This document shows positions 42,228-50,164 of a stretch of DNA of 64,000 nucleotides, in pieces (within the stretch, counting starts at the first letter, position 1; the number at the start of each line of letters is the position of its first letter). The stretch lies in assembly GCF_018614615.1 (NCBI RefSeq), contig NZ_JAGGOK010000010.1, positions 62,001 to 126,000 on the forward strand, read 5' to 3'. This DNA comes from Streptomyces sp. ISL-100. Its GTDB lineage: Bacteria > Actinomycetota > Actinomycetes > Streptomycetales > Streptomycetaceae. The notes under the pieces are model-generated. The model had not been told where the DNA came from. It was given only the letters and a program-made list of their open reading frames with translations, and made no database searches. The position numbers and the translations under genes are program-made.

Positions 42228-42874
42228 ACAACTGGGACTGGTCCGCCGTTTCGGACTTCATGCCGGCGTTCTGGGACGGGCTGCTCGTCACGCTCCAGGC
42301 CCTCGTGCTCGGCTCGCTGCTCTCGTTCTCGCTCGGCCTGGTCTGGGCGATCGGATACCGCGGGCCGCGCTGGGTCCGCTGGCCGGTGAACATCGTCACC
42401 GAGTTCATCCGCAACACCCCGCTGCTGGTGCAGCTGTTCTTTTTCTTCTTCGTCCTGCCGGAGTGGGGCGTGCAGTTCTCGGCGGAGGCCACCGGCACGC
42501 TCGCGATCGGGCTGCACTACTCGACGTACACGGCGCAGGTCTACCGGGCCGGCATCGACGCGGTTCCGGTCGGGCAGTGGGAGGCGGCCACGGCGCTCAG
42601 CCTGCCGGCCTCGCGCACCTGGTTCGCGGTGATCCTGCCGCAGGCGATCCGCCGGATCGTGCCCGCGCTGGGCAACTACGTCATCTCGATGCTGAAGGAC
42701 ACTCCGCTGCTCATGGCCATCGGCGTACTGGAGATGCTCCAGCAGGCCAGGCTGGCGAGCGCGCAGAGCTTCCAGTACGCCGAGCCGCTGACCGTCGTCG
42801 GCGTCGCCTTCATCCTCATCGCCTACCCGGCTTCTCTTCTCTTGCGAGCCCTGGAGCGTCGTCTTGTCCGCTGA
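42224..42874 (+). CDS. ehuD: ABC transporter permease (EhuD-like)
   Basis: 216 residues, second permease subunit. VTLQALVLGSLLSFSLGLVW starts the membrane part and the EAA loop is WEAATALSLPASRTWFAVIL. ATGA overlap with the previous permease. Pairs with the first to form a heterodimeric channel. Confidence 0.85.
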   Translation: MNNWDWSAVSDFMPAFWDGLLVTLQALVLGSLLSFSLGLVWAIGYRGPRWVRWPVNIVTEFIRNTPLLVQLFFFFFVLPEWGVQFSAEATGTLAIGLHYSTYTAQVYRAGIDAVPVGQWEAATALSLPASRTWFAVILPQAIRRIVPALGNYVISMLKDTPLLMAIGVLEMLQQARLASAQSFQYAEPLTVVGVAFILIAYPASLLLRALERRLVR

Positions 42875-43637
42875 CTCGACCCCCTCGAACCCGTCGACCC
42901 CCAACGAATTGATCCGTTTCGACAACGTCACCAAGAGATTCGGCGACAACACCGTCCTGGACAATCTCTGTTTCTCGGTCCAGAGCGGAAAGCACGTGAC
43001 ACTCATCGGGCCGTCCGGATCGGGCAAGACCACGATCCTGCGGCTGCTGATGACTCTGGTGAAGCCCGACGAGGGCGTAATCCGGGTGAACGGCGGGCAG
43101 CTCTTCCCAGCGGGCGAGAAGGAAGTCCGCGAGGTGCGCAAGAACATCGGCATGGTGTTCCAGCAGTTCAATCTCTTTCCGAATATGAACGTCCTGCGCA
43201 ATGTCACCGAGGCGCCGGTACGGGTTCTCGGCATGTCGAAGGACGAGGCCGCCGAGCGCGCCAAGGGCCTGCTGGATCTGGTCGGGCTCGCCGACAAGCA
43301 GGACGCGAAGCCCACGCAGCTCTCCGGCGGCCAGCAGCAGCGGGTCGCCATCGCGCGGGCGCTGGCGATGCGTCCGCAGGTGCTGCTGTTGGACGAGGTG
43401 ACGTCGGCGCTGGACCCGGAGCTGGTGGCGGGCGTGCTCGACGTACTGCGCGACATCGCCCGTACGACCGACATCACCATGCTCTGCGTGACGCACGAGA
43501 TGAACTTCGCACGGGACATCTCGGACGACGTGTTGATGTTCGACTCGGGGCGGGTCATCGAGTCCGGATCCCCCGAGAAGATCTTCAACAATCCGGAGCA
43601 CGAACGTACCCGCGAGTTCCTCGGCGCGGTGCTCTGA
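42864..43637 (+). CDS. ehuA: ABC transporter ATP-binding protein (EhuA-like)
   Basis: 257 residues. TTG start at 42864 overlapping the permease end by 11 bp. Walker A GPSGSGKTT, Q-loop NIGMVFQQFNLFPNMNVLRN, signature LSGGQQQR, Walker B QVLLLDEVTSALD and switch His in CVTHEMNFA are all present. Energises the Ehu-type importer. Followed by a strong terminator. Confidence 0.9.
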   Translation: MSADSTPSNPSTPNELIRFDNVTKRFGDNTVLDNLCFSVQSGKHVTLIGPSGSGKTTILRLLMTLVKPDEGVIRVNGGQLFPAGEKEVREVRKNIGMVFQQFNLFPNMNVLRNVTEAPVRVLGMSKDEAAERAKGLLDLVGLADKQDAKPTQLSGGQQQRVAIARALAMRPQVLLLDEVTSALDPELVAGVLDVLRDIARTTDITMLCVTHEMNFARDISDDVLMFDSGRVIESGSPEKIFNNPEHERTREFLGAVL

Positions 43638-43663
43638 CTTCTTCATCCAGGTCGAAATCCTGC

Positions 43664-43681
43664 CTCTGGCATATGCCAGAG
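43664..43681. promoter_or_regulatory. 18-bp perfect palindrome CTCTGGCATATGCCAGAG
   Basis: Perfectly symmetrical 18-mer, 27 bp after the importer operon and 122 bp before the IclR gene. Could be an IclR or other regulator operator; it abuts the terminator stem. No second copy was noticed in the window. Confidence 0.45.
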
Positions 43682-43717
43682 TGGCGCGCCCCAGCTTACG
43701 AAGCCGGGGCGCGCCAC
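43681..43717 (+). terminator. Importer operon terminator
   Basis: GTGGCGCGCCCC - 13-base loop - GGGGCGCGCCAC, a perfect 12-bp stem right after ehuA. Confidence 0.85.
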
Positions 43718-43803
43718 AATGTCGTCAACACCTGCCCCGTAAGCGGGTCTTGGCGGCTACTGTGGAACAGATGCAAACGGTCACAACCTGGTAGGGGGAA
43801 ACC

Positions 43804-44557
43804 GTGGCGCTGAAGCCGGAGCCGACAGCACCGTTCCACTCGGTGCAGTACGCCCTGCGTGTACTGGAGACGGTCTCCAGGCACGGGAGCGGTGTGACCG
43901 ATGTACAGATCGCCCGCGAGACCGGACTCCCGACTGCCCACCTGACCTCCTTGCTGCTGATGCTGCGCCGCGAGGGATACGTCGAACAGGTGATGGACGG
44001 CGCGTACGTCGTCGGCGACTCGCTCGCTCGGGTCGGGGTCCACCCGGCGCGAGGCACTCCAGGCCAAGCTGCAGCAGACGCTCGACCACCTGCGCGACAC
44101 GGTGGGCGCGGCGATCTACATCAGCAGGTACATCGACGGCGAGATCAAGGTCATGCAGGTCGCCGAGGGACCGCGTACGCCCAAGGTCAACGAGTGGGTG
44201 GACTTCAGGTCGGCCGCCCACGCGAGCGCGATCGGCAAGTGCCTGCTCACCCAGCTCGACCAGAACGGACGCCGCGATCACCTGTCCCGTCACAAGACCG
44301 CCCGGCTCACCTCAAAGACGATCACCAACGAGCGGGTGCTGTTCTCCAAGCTGGACAGCCAGCCGCCCACGGTTCCGGTCCTCGACCTCCAGGAGTACGC
44401 GGTGGGCACGGTCTGCGCGGCAGTGCCGCTCACGGCCGGCTCCTCGGTGGGCTGCCTGGCGCTGTCCCTGCCGCTGGAACACGCCCACCGCCTGCGCTCG
44501 GCAGCGGACACGCTGAACCGCAGGGCGGCGCCCGTGGTGCTGTCGCTGGCGCTGTGA
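43804..44557 (+). pseudogene. IclR-family regulator, frameshifted
   Basis: From GTG 43804 (GGGGG upstream) the winged-helix domain reads HSVQYALRVLETVSRHGSGV and TDVQIARETGLPTAHLTSLL up to YVVGDSLARVG. The effector domain continues in another frame: EALQAKLQQTLDHLRDTVGA, AIYISRYIDGEIKVMQVAEG, HASAIGKCLLTQLDQNGRRD and AVGTVCAAVPLTAGSSVGC. Removing one G from the GGGG run at 44035-44038 gives RVGSTRREALQAK and one protein of about 250 residues. Either a recent lesion or a sequencing error. The adjacent Ehu importer is the likely target. Confidence 0.85.
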
Positions 44558-44625
44558 CGGGGCCGGCCCGGCACCCGGGCGTGGTCCTGGGCACCCCTGC
44601 GGACCAGGTACTATTTACGAGTCAA

Positions 44626-44699
44626 GCGCCGCTAGCTCAGTTGGTTAGAGCAGCTGACTCTTAATCAGCGGGTCCGGGGTTCGAGTCCCTGGCGGCGCA
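44626..44699 (+). tRNA. tRNA-Lys (CTT), copy 2
   Basis: Identical in all 74 bases to the copy at 23583; anticodon loop CTCTTAA. No flanking similarity beyond the mature tRNA and the first few downstream bases. Confidence 0.97.
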
Positions 44700-44705
44700 C
44701 AGACG

Positions 44706-44735
44706 AAAGACCCTCGCGGAAGCGGGGGTCTTTTT
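44706..44735 (+). terminator. tRNA-Lys copy 2 terminator
   Basis: AAAGACCCTCGC-ggaa-GCGGGGGTCTTTTT hairpin with a T-run. Confidence 0.9.
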
Positions 44736-44755
44736 CGTGTGTCTCCTCACACTCC

Positions 44756-47700
44756 TCAGCAGCAGCCGCCGCGGCGCATCTGGTCGCTTACTGCCGCCCA
44801 GCCGCCGGACGCCGGGGTCGTGCGGGTGGCCGGCTTTGTGTACGTACGCTCCAGGGCTGCCCGCTCATGGGCGCGGCCCGCGATCAGCACCTTGTCCGTC
44901 TTCGTCAGGTCGTCGAAGTCCGTGAACGGGTCGCCGTCGATGATCGTCAGGTCCGCGAGCCTGCCCGGTTGGATCGTGCCGAGGTCCTGGGCCGCGCCGA
45001 AGACCGCCGCCGGGACAGCGGTCGCCGTGAGCAGTGCCTCGGAAGGGGAGAAGCCGTGGCGGACCAGGGCGCGCAGGGCCAGGTGCAGGAAGAGGCCTAC
45101 GGGTGTGATCGGTGAGTCCGTGCCCAGGGCCACCTGGCCGCCGCCCTTGATGACGGTACGTACGGTCGCCATTTCGCGGCGCAGGGCGAGGCGCTCGCTC
45201 GCGGCGGGTGTTCTTGCCGCCAGCGCGCGGACTCCCTCGGCGTCCCACGGGGGCATCATCGCCGTCACCCTCGGGTCGTCGGCGAGCTCCGGGCTGTCGG
45301 CGAGGAGGTGGCTCGCGGTGAAGGGGGTCTCGATCAGGCTCAGGCCGCCGCGCGTGTAGTTCTCGACGGTGTCCTGGTGGGTGACGCCACCGGCGGTCGC
45401 GCCGTGCCCGTGGTCGGCGCGTTCGGTGGCGACGAGGTGGGTGGTCAGGTCCTGGCCGGTCTGGATGCCCTGCGAGCAGAGGTGGGAACCGGACGGTACG
45501 CCGAGCCGTTCGTGGCCGAAGCGGGCCGCCTCCTCCATCACCCAGCCCGGGGCGCGGACGTACGTCTTCACGAAGTCCCAGGCGAGAGCCTCGCCCCGGG
45601 ACAGCGAGCGGCGCAGCCCGGCGCGGGTGGTGTGCGCGCGGCCCATGCTGTACGCCACGCGGGAGCCGTCGAGGAGTTCGCCGGTGGTGAGCAGACGGGG
45701 TCCGGCGAGGCGGCCGGAGGTGATGTCTTCCCGGAGGCGGGCCTGCTCGTAACTGAAACCGGCGAAGGAGACGGTGGTCGTGATGCCGTACGCCAGATTC
45801 AGCGCGGGCTGGCGGGCGCCGTACGTGTACTGCCAGGGGTGGGTGTGCGTATCCCACAGGCCCGGGAGCACCGTCCGGGCGGACGCGTCGACGCGGCGGG
45901 TGGCGCGGCGGCCGGGGCGGTGGGGTTCGACGGCGGTGATACGGCCGGCGCGGATGAGGATGTCGACGTCCTCGCGGACCGGGCCGCCGGTCGTGCCCGT
46001 CCCGTCCCAGAGGCGGCCGGCGTGGACGACCGTGTCGATGGGGGTCTGGCGGCGGTAGGTGAGGCGGACCGGGACGGTGCGGGGGCGGCCGTCGCCGTCG
46101 CTGTCGCCGAGCGGGTGGAGGCGCAGGCGGGTGCCGGAGAGGTAGAGGAGCGTACGGGAGTCGGCGGACCAGGAGGGGTGGTCGGCGGGCTCGTCGTCGG
46201 CGGTGAGGCGGTGGGCTTCGCCGTCGGGCGTACCGTCCGGGCGGACCGGGAGCAGCCACAGGGCCGACTCGCTGACGCAGGCCATGGAGCGGCCGTCCGG
46301 GGACCAGACGGGGCCGGACGCGTATCGGTCGGAGAGCGAGACGTGCGGGGCGAGGGGGTGGAGACGGGAGGCGCCGGTGGTCGTGTCGACGACGCGGATG
46401 AGGTTGTAGCCCTCGCGGTGGCGGCGGTTGAGGCGGTTGCGGTCGCAGTACGCGAGGTAGCGGCCGTCCGGCGAGAAGCTGGGACGGCCGGGCAGTCCGC
46501 CGCCGCCGAGCGGGGCGGCGAGGGTCTGCTCGGCGCCGGTGGCGAGGTCGCGGACGATCAGGTTTCCGGCCAGGTCGAGTGCGGCGAGGCGCTTGCCGTC
46601 CGTGGAGAGGGCGGCGTGGACGCGGCCGGGCCCGGTGAGTGCTGTGTCCTTGCCGGTGGTCAGGTCGTGGCGGCGTACGGCGTTGAGCCCGGCGTCGCGG
46701 TCGTCGACGTACAGCAGCGCCTGGCCGTCGGGGGTCCAGACGGGGCCCTGGAGGTAGGTGGTGGGGGCGGCTTGGACCAGTTTGCGCAGGGCGGTCGAGG
46801 CGCCTGAAGTGGGCGCGACCCACAGTGCGTTGAGCGCGGCGAAGGCGACGGAGGCGCCGTCCGGGGAGAGCGCGGGGAGGTGGATGCCGCGCACGGGGCG
46901 GGCGCGGTCCGGCTCGAAGTCGTGCGTCTTGGTGCGGTACCTGGGGCGTGCGACGGGCAGCGTCGCCTCGAACGGGACGGTCTCGGCGGGGGCGTCTCGG
47001 TGCGGGCGGACGATGCGGAACCGGCCGTCGACGGTGAGCAGCAGCCGCTCGTCGTCGAGCCAGCGGGGCGGGGCGGTGGCGATCTCGCCGTCCACGGGGG
47101 CCAGCTTGCCGTCCACGACGAGGGTGACCTGCTCGTAGCGGCCGGGCGCGGGGGCGAGGGTGCTGAGCCAGGCGCGGCGGCCGGCCGGGGAGAGGGCGGG
47201 GGTGAGGAGATTCCCCGGGCCGGGGTCGGCGTGTTCGACGGTGACGGGTCCGGCGGTGCTGGCCGGGGTGGCGGCGAGGGTTCGGGACTTGAGTGCGGCG
47301 CCGTCGAAGGTGCCTCTGATGAAGAGGATCGTGGCACCGTCCGGCGACCACACCGGGTCGAAATCCTCCCAGGCGGCCCCTTGCCCCGGCCCCTGCTGGC
47401 CGGGCAGGCCGGTGTGCTGGGTCAGCTTTCCGGTGCGTACGTCGACGGACCAGATCCGGTACGGGCTGCCCTTGACGGGGTCGCCGCCGCGCTCGGAGGA
47501 GAAGGCGATGCGGGTTCCGTCCGGGGACCAGGCGGGGGCGCGGTCGTCCCACGGGCCGTCGGCGGTGAGAGGACGCGCGCCGGAGCCGTCCCTGGCCATG
47601 ACCCAGATGTGGAACTGGCCGCCCTTGAAGCAGGCGGCGGCGATGTGCCGGCCGTCGGGGGAGCAGGTGGGGCGGCTCGGTTCGAGGTCGGGCGGGGTGA

Positions 47701-47938
47701 GTGCGGTGGCGGGCGAACCGTCGCGCGGGACTGCCCAGAGGATGTTCTGGACCTCGGCGACGAGTGGGCCGGTGGGGGTGGTGGGGGTGGCTGCGCCGTT
47801 GGTGGCGGCGGTGAGGTGGAGGGGGGTGGCGGCTCCGGCTGCCGAAGCCTCTGCCGGGGGCAGGCCCCCGATCGCTCCGGCCGCGATGGCGGTTCCGGCG
47901 GCGGACTGCAGGAACTGCCTGCGCGGCATGGACGTCAC
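44756..47938 (-). CDS. Secreted TolB-propeller/amidohydrolase fusion protein
   Basis: 1060 residues from GTG 47938 (GGGGG five bases upstream). Tat signal: MPRRQFLQSAAGTAIAAGAI. Residues about 50-610 are WD40-like/TolB beta-propeller repeats with the typical SPDG/GxxPxWSPDG signature (CSPDGRHIAAAC, WSPDGTRIAFSS, FSPDGRYLAYCD). The C-terminal 420 residues are an amidohydrolase: LPGLWDTHTHPWQ (HxH), FVKTYVRAPG (Lys region), GSHLC and QVALGTDSPIT (Asp). It is likely an extracellular metal-dependent hydrolase. Ends in RRGGCC. Convergent with tRNA-Lys copy 2. Confidence 0.85.
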   Translation of the reverse strand: MTSMPRRQFLQSAAGTAIAAGAIGGLPPAEASAAGAATPLHLTAATNGAATPTTPTGPLVAEVQNILWAVPRDGSPATALTPPDLEPSRPTCSPDGRHIAAACFKGGQFHIWVMARDGSGARPLTADGPWDDRAPAWSPDGTRIAFSSERGGDPVKGSPYRIWSVDVRTGKLTQHTGLPGQQGPGQGAAWEDFDPVWSPDGATILFIRGTFDGAALKSRTLAATPASTAGPVTVEHADPGPGNLLTPALSPAGRRAWLSTLAPAPGRYEQVTLVVDGKLAPVDGEIATAPPRWLDDERLLLTVDGRFRIVRPHRDAPAETVPFEATLPVARPRYRTKTHDFEPDRARPVRGIHLPALSPDGASVAFAALNALWVAPTSGASTALRKLVQAAPTTYLQGPVWTPDGQALLYVDDRDAGLNAVRRHDLTTGKDTALTGPGRVHAALSTDGKRLAALDLAGNLIVRDLATGAEQTLAAPLGGGGLPGRPSFSPDGRYLAYCDRNRLNRRHREGYNLIRVVDTTTGASRLHPLAPHVSLSDRYASGPVWSPDGRSMACVSESALWLLPVRPDGTPDGEAHRLTADDEPADHPSWSADSRTLLYLSGTRLRLHPLGDSDGDGRPRTVPVRLTYRRQTPIDTVVHAGRLWDGTGTTGGPVREDVDILIRAGRITAVEPHRPGRRATRRVDASARTVLPGLWDTHTHPWQYTYGARQPALNLAYGITTTVSFAGFSYEQARLREDITSGRLAGPRLLTTGELLDGSRVAYSMGRAHTTRAGLRRSLSRGEALAWDFVKTYVRAPGWVMEEAARFGHERLGVPSGSHLCSQGIQTGQDLTTHLVATERADHGHGATAGGVTHQDTVENYTRGGLSLIETPFTASHLLADSPELADDPRVTAMMPPWDAEGVRALAARTPAASERLALRREMATVRTVIKGGGQVALGTDSPITPVGLFLHLALRALVRHGFSPSEALLTATAVPAAVFGAAQDLGTIQPGRLADLTIIDGDPFTDFDDLTKTDKVLIAGRAHERAALERTYTKPATRTTPASGGWAAVSDQMRRGGCC

Positions 47939-48022
47939 ATCTGCCCCCTAGGACTCGTAAGCCACGCAATCCTTCCCACTCCCGCCGCTGCGCAAGCGCT
48001 GTGACATTTGCGGCTCCGCCGC

Positions 48023-48133
48023 GTGGGGCTCCGCCCCAGACCCGCTCCTCAAACGCCGGAGGGGCTGAAGTTGCCCAGGGGGCAAAGTCCAGCCCGTCCG
48101 GAGCTTGAGGACGCGCCCGTAGGGCGCCCCCAG
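48023..48133 (-). repeat. Extragenic repeat (copy 6) plus a degenerate half-copy
   Basis: 48023-48070 is a reverse copy (CGTGGGGCTCCGCCCCAGAC, GCTCCTCAAACGCCGGAGGG). 48089-48133 is a degenerate half-copy with GTCCGGAGCTTGAGGACGCG and a GGGCGCCC stem. They occupy most of the 276-bp gap between the amidohydrolase and LPMO genes. Confidence 0.8.
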
Positions 48134-48214
48134 CGCTGCCGGCAACGGCGGCCCCCGTGAGGGCCGCCGCGCTGTGGCACAGCGGGGATACGGCGCCGGT
48201 TGACTGATCCAGGG

Positions 48215-48805
48215 TCAGAACCGCACGTCCGAGCACGCGTAGAACGCGTTCGTCGTGTCCGCGACGTTCCAGACCGCCAGGATGATGTGCCGCCCCGTCT
48301 TCTGGGTGGGAATCGTGCCCTGGTGGGTCAGCGTGGACGGCGGCTGCTGACCGCCGTACGGGACCGTCATGAACGGCTGCGATTCCAGGGCCGCCCGGGT
48401 GAGCGGCCTGCTGGAGTCCCAGCCGTTCTTGGTGATGTAGTACCTGAAGTCACTCGTCGCGTGCCTGGCGGTGAACTGCCAGCGGAAGCCGTAGCCCTGA
48501 CCGGCGGTGAGCTTGGTGGCGGGCCAGGCTCCTCCGCGAGGGTCGTCGAGCTGGGCGAACTGGCTGTTGCCGCCGGCGCAGATCTTGCCGTCGGCCGGAC
48601 CGGAGGTGGGGAATCCCTTCGGCCCTTCGACGCTCTGCGGTTCCCATTGGATGTTGCCGCAGCCGGTCACCGTGCCGTTGGCACAGAGTTTCTGCCGGCT
48701 GATCGGGGAGTCCGTGTAGCCGTGGCTGCTCGCGCTGCCGGTGCCCATGAGGGACACCCCGGCTATCGCGAGGCCGACCACGGCCGCACCTGTCTTGATT
48801 CGCAT
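48215..48805 (-). CDS. lpmP: AA10 lytic polysaccharide monooxygenase (LpmP-like)
   Basis: 196 residues. The signal peptide (residues 1-27) is expected to be cut before His28 (HGYTDSPISRQ). The mature N-terminal His28 and His115 (FTARHATSDF) form the copper histidine brace; the axial Phe lies near the end (NAFYACSDVRF). Secreted oxidative chitin/cellulose-cleaving enzyme. The cluster order LPMO-SPFH-peptidoglycan hydrolase-cslA-glxA-cslZ matches the S. coelicolor lpmP region as I recall it, hence the symbol. Control by DasR is suggested by two sites upstream. Confidence 0.85.
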   Translation of the reverse strand: MRIKTGAAVVGLAIAGVSLMGTGSASSHGYTDSPISRQKLCANGTVTGCGNIQWEPQSVEGPKGFPTSGPADGKICAGGNSQFAQLDDPRGGAWPATKLTAGQGYGFRWQFTARHATSDFRYYITKNGWDSSRPLTRAALESQPFMTVPYGGQQPPSTLTHQGTIPTQKTGRHIILAVWNVADTTNAFYACSDVRF

Positions 48806-48859
48806 GCTGGCTCCTGAACGTGGGGGCAGTTCTGTGAGCTGTGCTGCGCGCGTGTCGTG

Positions 48860-48914
48860 CGGTCTAGACCAAGTCTCAATGTATTAACGGCAATTGAACA
48901 TGTCCAGACCAATC
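48860..48914. promoter_or_regulatory. Two DasR-type dre-like sites upstream of lpmP
   Basis: GCGGTCTAGACCAAG at 48859-48873 contains the GGTCTAGACC palindrome of the DasR dre box (consensus ACTGGTCTAGACCACT). A half-like site TGTCCAGACCAAT follows at 48901-48913. DasR links aminosugar level to chitin-degrading enzymes. Confidence 0.55.
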
Positions 48915-48924
48915 GTGGATGCGT

Positions 48925-50154
48925 TCACGAACCCTCCCCACGCCCCGTGTAGAAGGCGACCGTCAGGTCCTTCACGAGCACCTTGCGCTCGTAGTCGTCC
49001 AGCTCGACGAGCCCGCGCGAGGTCAGCCGCGTCACCGTGTCGTCCACCGCGTCCACCACCGACGACAGCACACTGTCCCGGTGCTGCGCGTCGAGCGCCG
49101 CTACCCGCCTGCGCCGCATCGCCGCCGCCACCTCGGGGGCGTACTCGATCCGCGTCGGCTGCACCGAGAAGACGTCGATGCCCACCGGCGCCGCCTCTGC
49201 CGACAGCATCCGGGTCAGTGCGTCGCCGACCGACTCCGCGTCGCGCAGCGTCGGCGCGGTGTCGTGGAAGGCGTCGGCGGGCAACTGCGAGAGCACCCGA
49301 GCCATCGCCGCCTCCACCTGCTCCCGCAAGTACTGGACGTGGTCCTCGACAGCGAGCATCGCCCGCGCGGTGTCCCTGATCCGCCACACCACCAGGACCA
49401 CGACCTGCAGCGCGACGCCGCGCGCGTCCACGGCCGGCATCGGCTCGCTGCGCCAATGCCGCAGCCGTACGTCGACCCGACGGCGCAGCAGCATCGGGCT
49501 CACCCACACCAGGCCGCTGCGCCGCACGGTCCCCCGGTAGTCGCCGAACAGCGAGAGCACCCACGCGTATCCGACCCGCCCCCGGGCCAGACCGCCGAAC
49601 GCGAAGAGGACCAAAATCACCAGCGCGGCCAGCACCGCCCATGTCCCGAGCGCGATTCCGTCGTACGGGCGAAGGGGCAGCCCGAGCAGTACGGCGACCG
49701 GCGGCGGCACCGCCCCGGTCCACCACACCACCGCCGCGCCCACCGCGAGCGCGCCCGCCCCCACGCCGACCGCGCACCAGCCGGGCAGCACGGGGCCGGG
49801 CCGCTCCGCGAGCCCGGGGTCGGCGGGCACTGCGGGCCGGGGGGACCGGACTGGTCCAGGTGCGGAGGCGGAGGCAGGCGCGGGCGTCGGCGCCCCGCGG
49901 CCCTCGACGCGCGGCTGCTCGCCCGTGCCCTTCCTGCGGCTGATCACCGAGGCGCCCGGCGGCAGCGTCAGCGCGGTCGGGCCGATGTCGTCGCGGAAGA
50001 GGAGATGCACCGGGATCTCGACGGTGGACTCGTTCCTGATGACCGGGGCCCTCGGCGTGGCCTCGGCGCCCGGCCGCCCGGAGGCGGCCGGTGCGGAGGC
50101 CGCCACCGAGGATGAACCGTCGGGCTCGGATGTCTCTGATGTCGTCGTGCTCAT
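48925..50154 (-). CDS. SPFH/Band 7 membrane protein
   Basis: 409 residues from ATG 50154 (GGAGG four bases upstream). N-terminal 130 residues are acidic and Pro/Ala-rich with a hydrophilic patch (RNESTVEIPVHLLFRDDIG). Two hydrophobic stretches (VGVGAGALAVGAAVVWWTG, GTWAVLAALVILVLFAFGGL) precede the SPFH domain (TVRRSGLVWVSPMLLRRRVD, VDARGVALQVVVLVVWRIRD, VQYLREQVEAAMARVLSQLP). Such proteins scaffold membrane microdomains; the tip-growth gene neighbourhood suggests a role in locating the synthase complex, which is inference. Downstream of the hydrolase gene in one operon (10-bp gap). Confidence 0.85.
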   Translation of the reverse strand: MSTTTSETSEPDGSSSVAASAPAASGRPGAEATPRAPVIRNESTVEIPVHLLFRDDIGPTALTLPPGASVISRRKGTGEQPRVEGRGAPTPAPASASAPGPVRSPRPAVPADPGLAERPGPVLPGWCAVGVGAGALAVGAAVVWWTGAVPPPVAVLLGLPLRPYDGIALGTWAVLAALVILVLFAFGGLARGRVGYAWVLSLFGDYRGTVRRSGLVWVSPMLLRRRVDVRLRHWRSEPMPAVDARGVALQVVVLVVWRIRDTARAMLAVEDHVQYLREQVEAAMARVLSQLPADAFHDTAPTLRDAESVGDALTRMLSAEAAPVGIDVFSVQPTRIEYAPEVAAAMRRRRVAALDAQHRDSVLSSVVDAVDDTVTRLTSRGLVELDDYERKVLVKDLTVAFYTGRGEGS

Positions 50155-50164
50155 CGTTCCTCCG

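Noticed and set aside
44865..48236. 1123-codon frame overlapping the amidohydrolase on the same strand
   Set aside because: Arg/Pro/His-rich low-complexity translation in a shifted frame of a well-supported gene.
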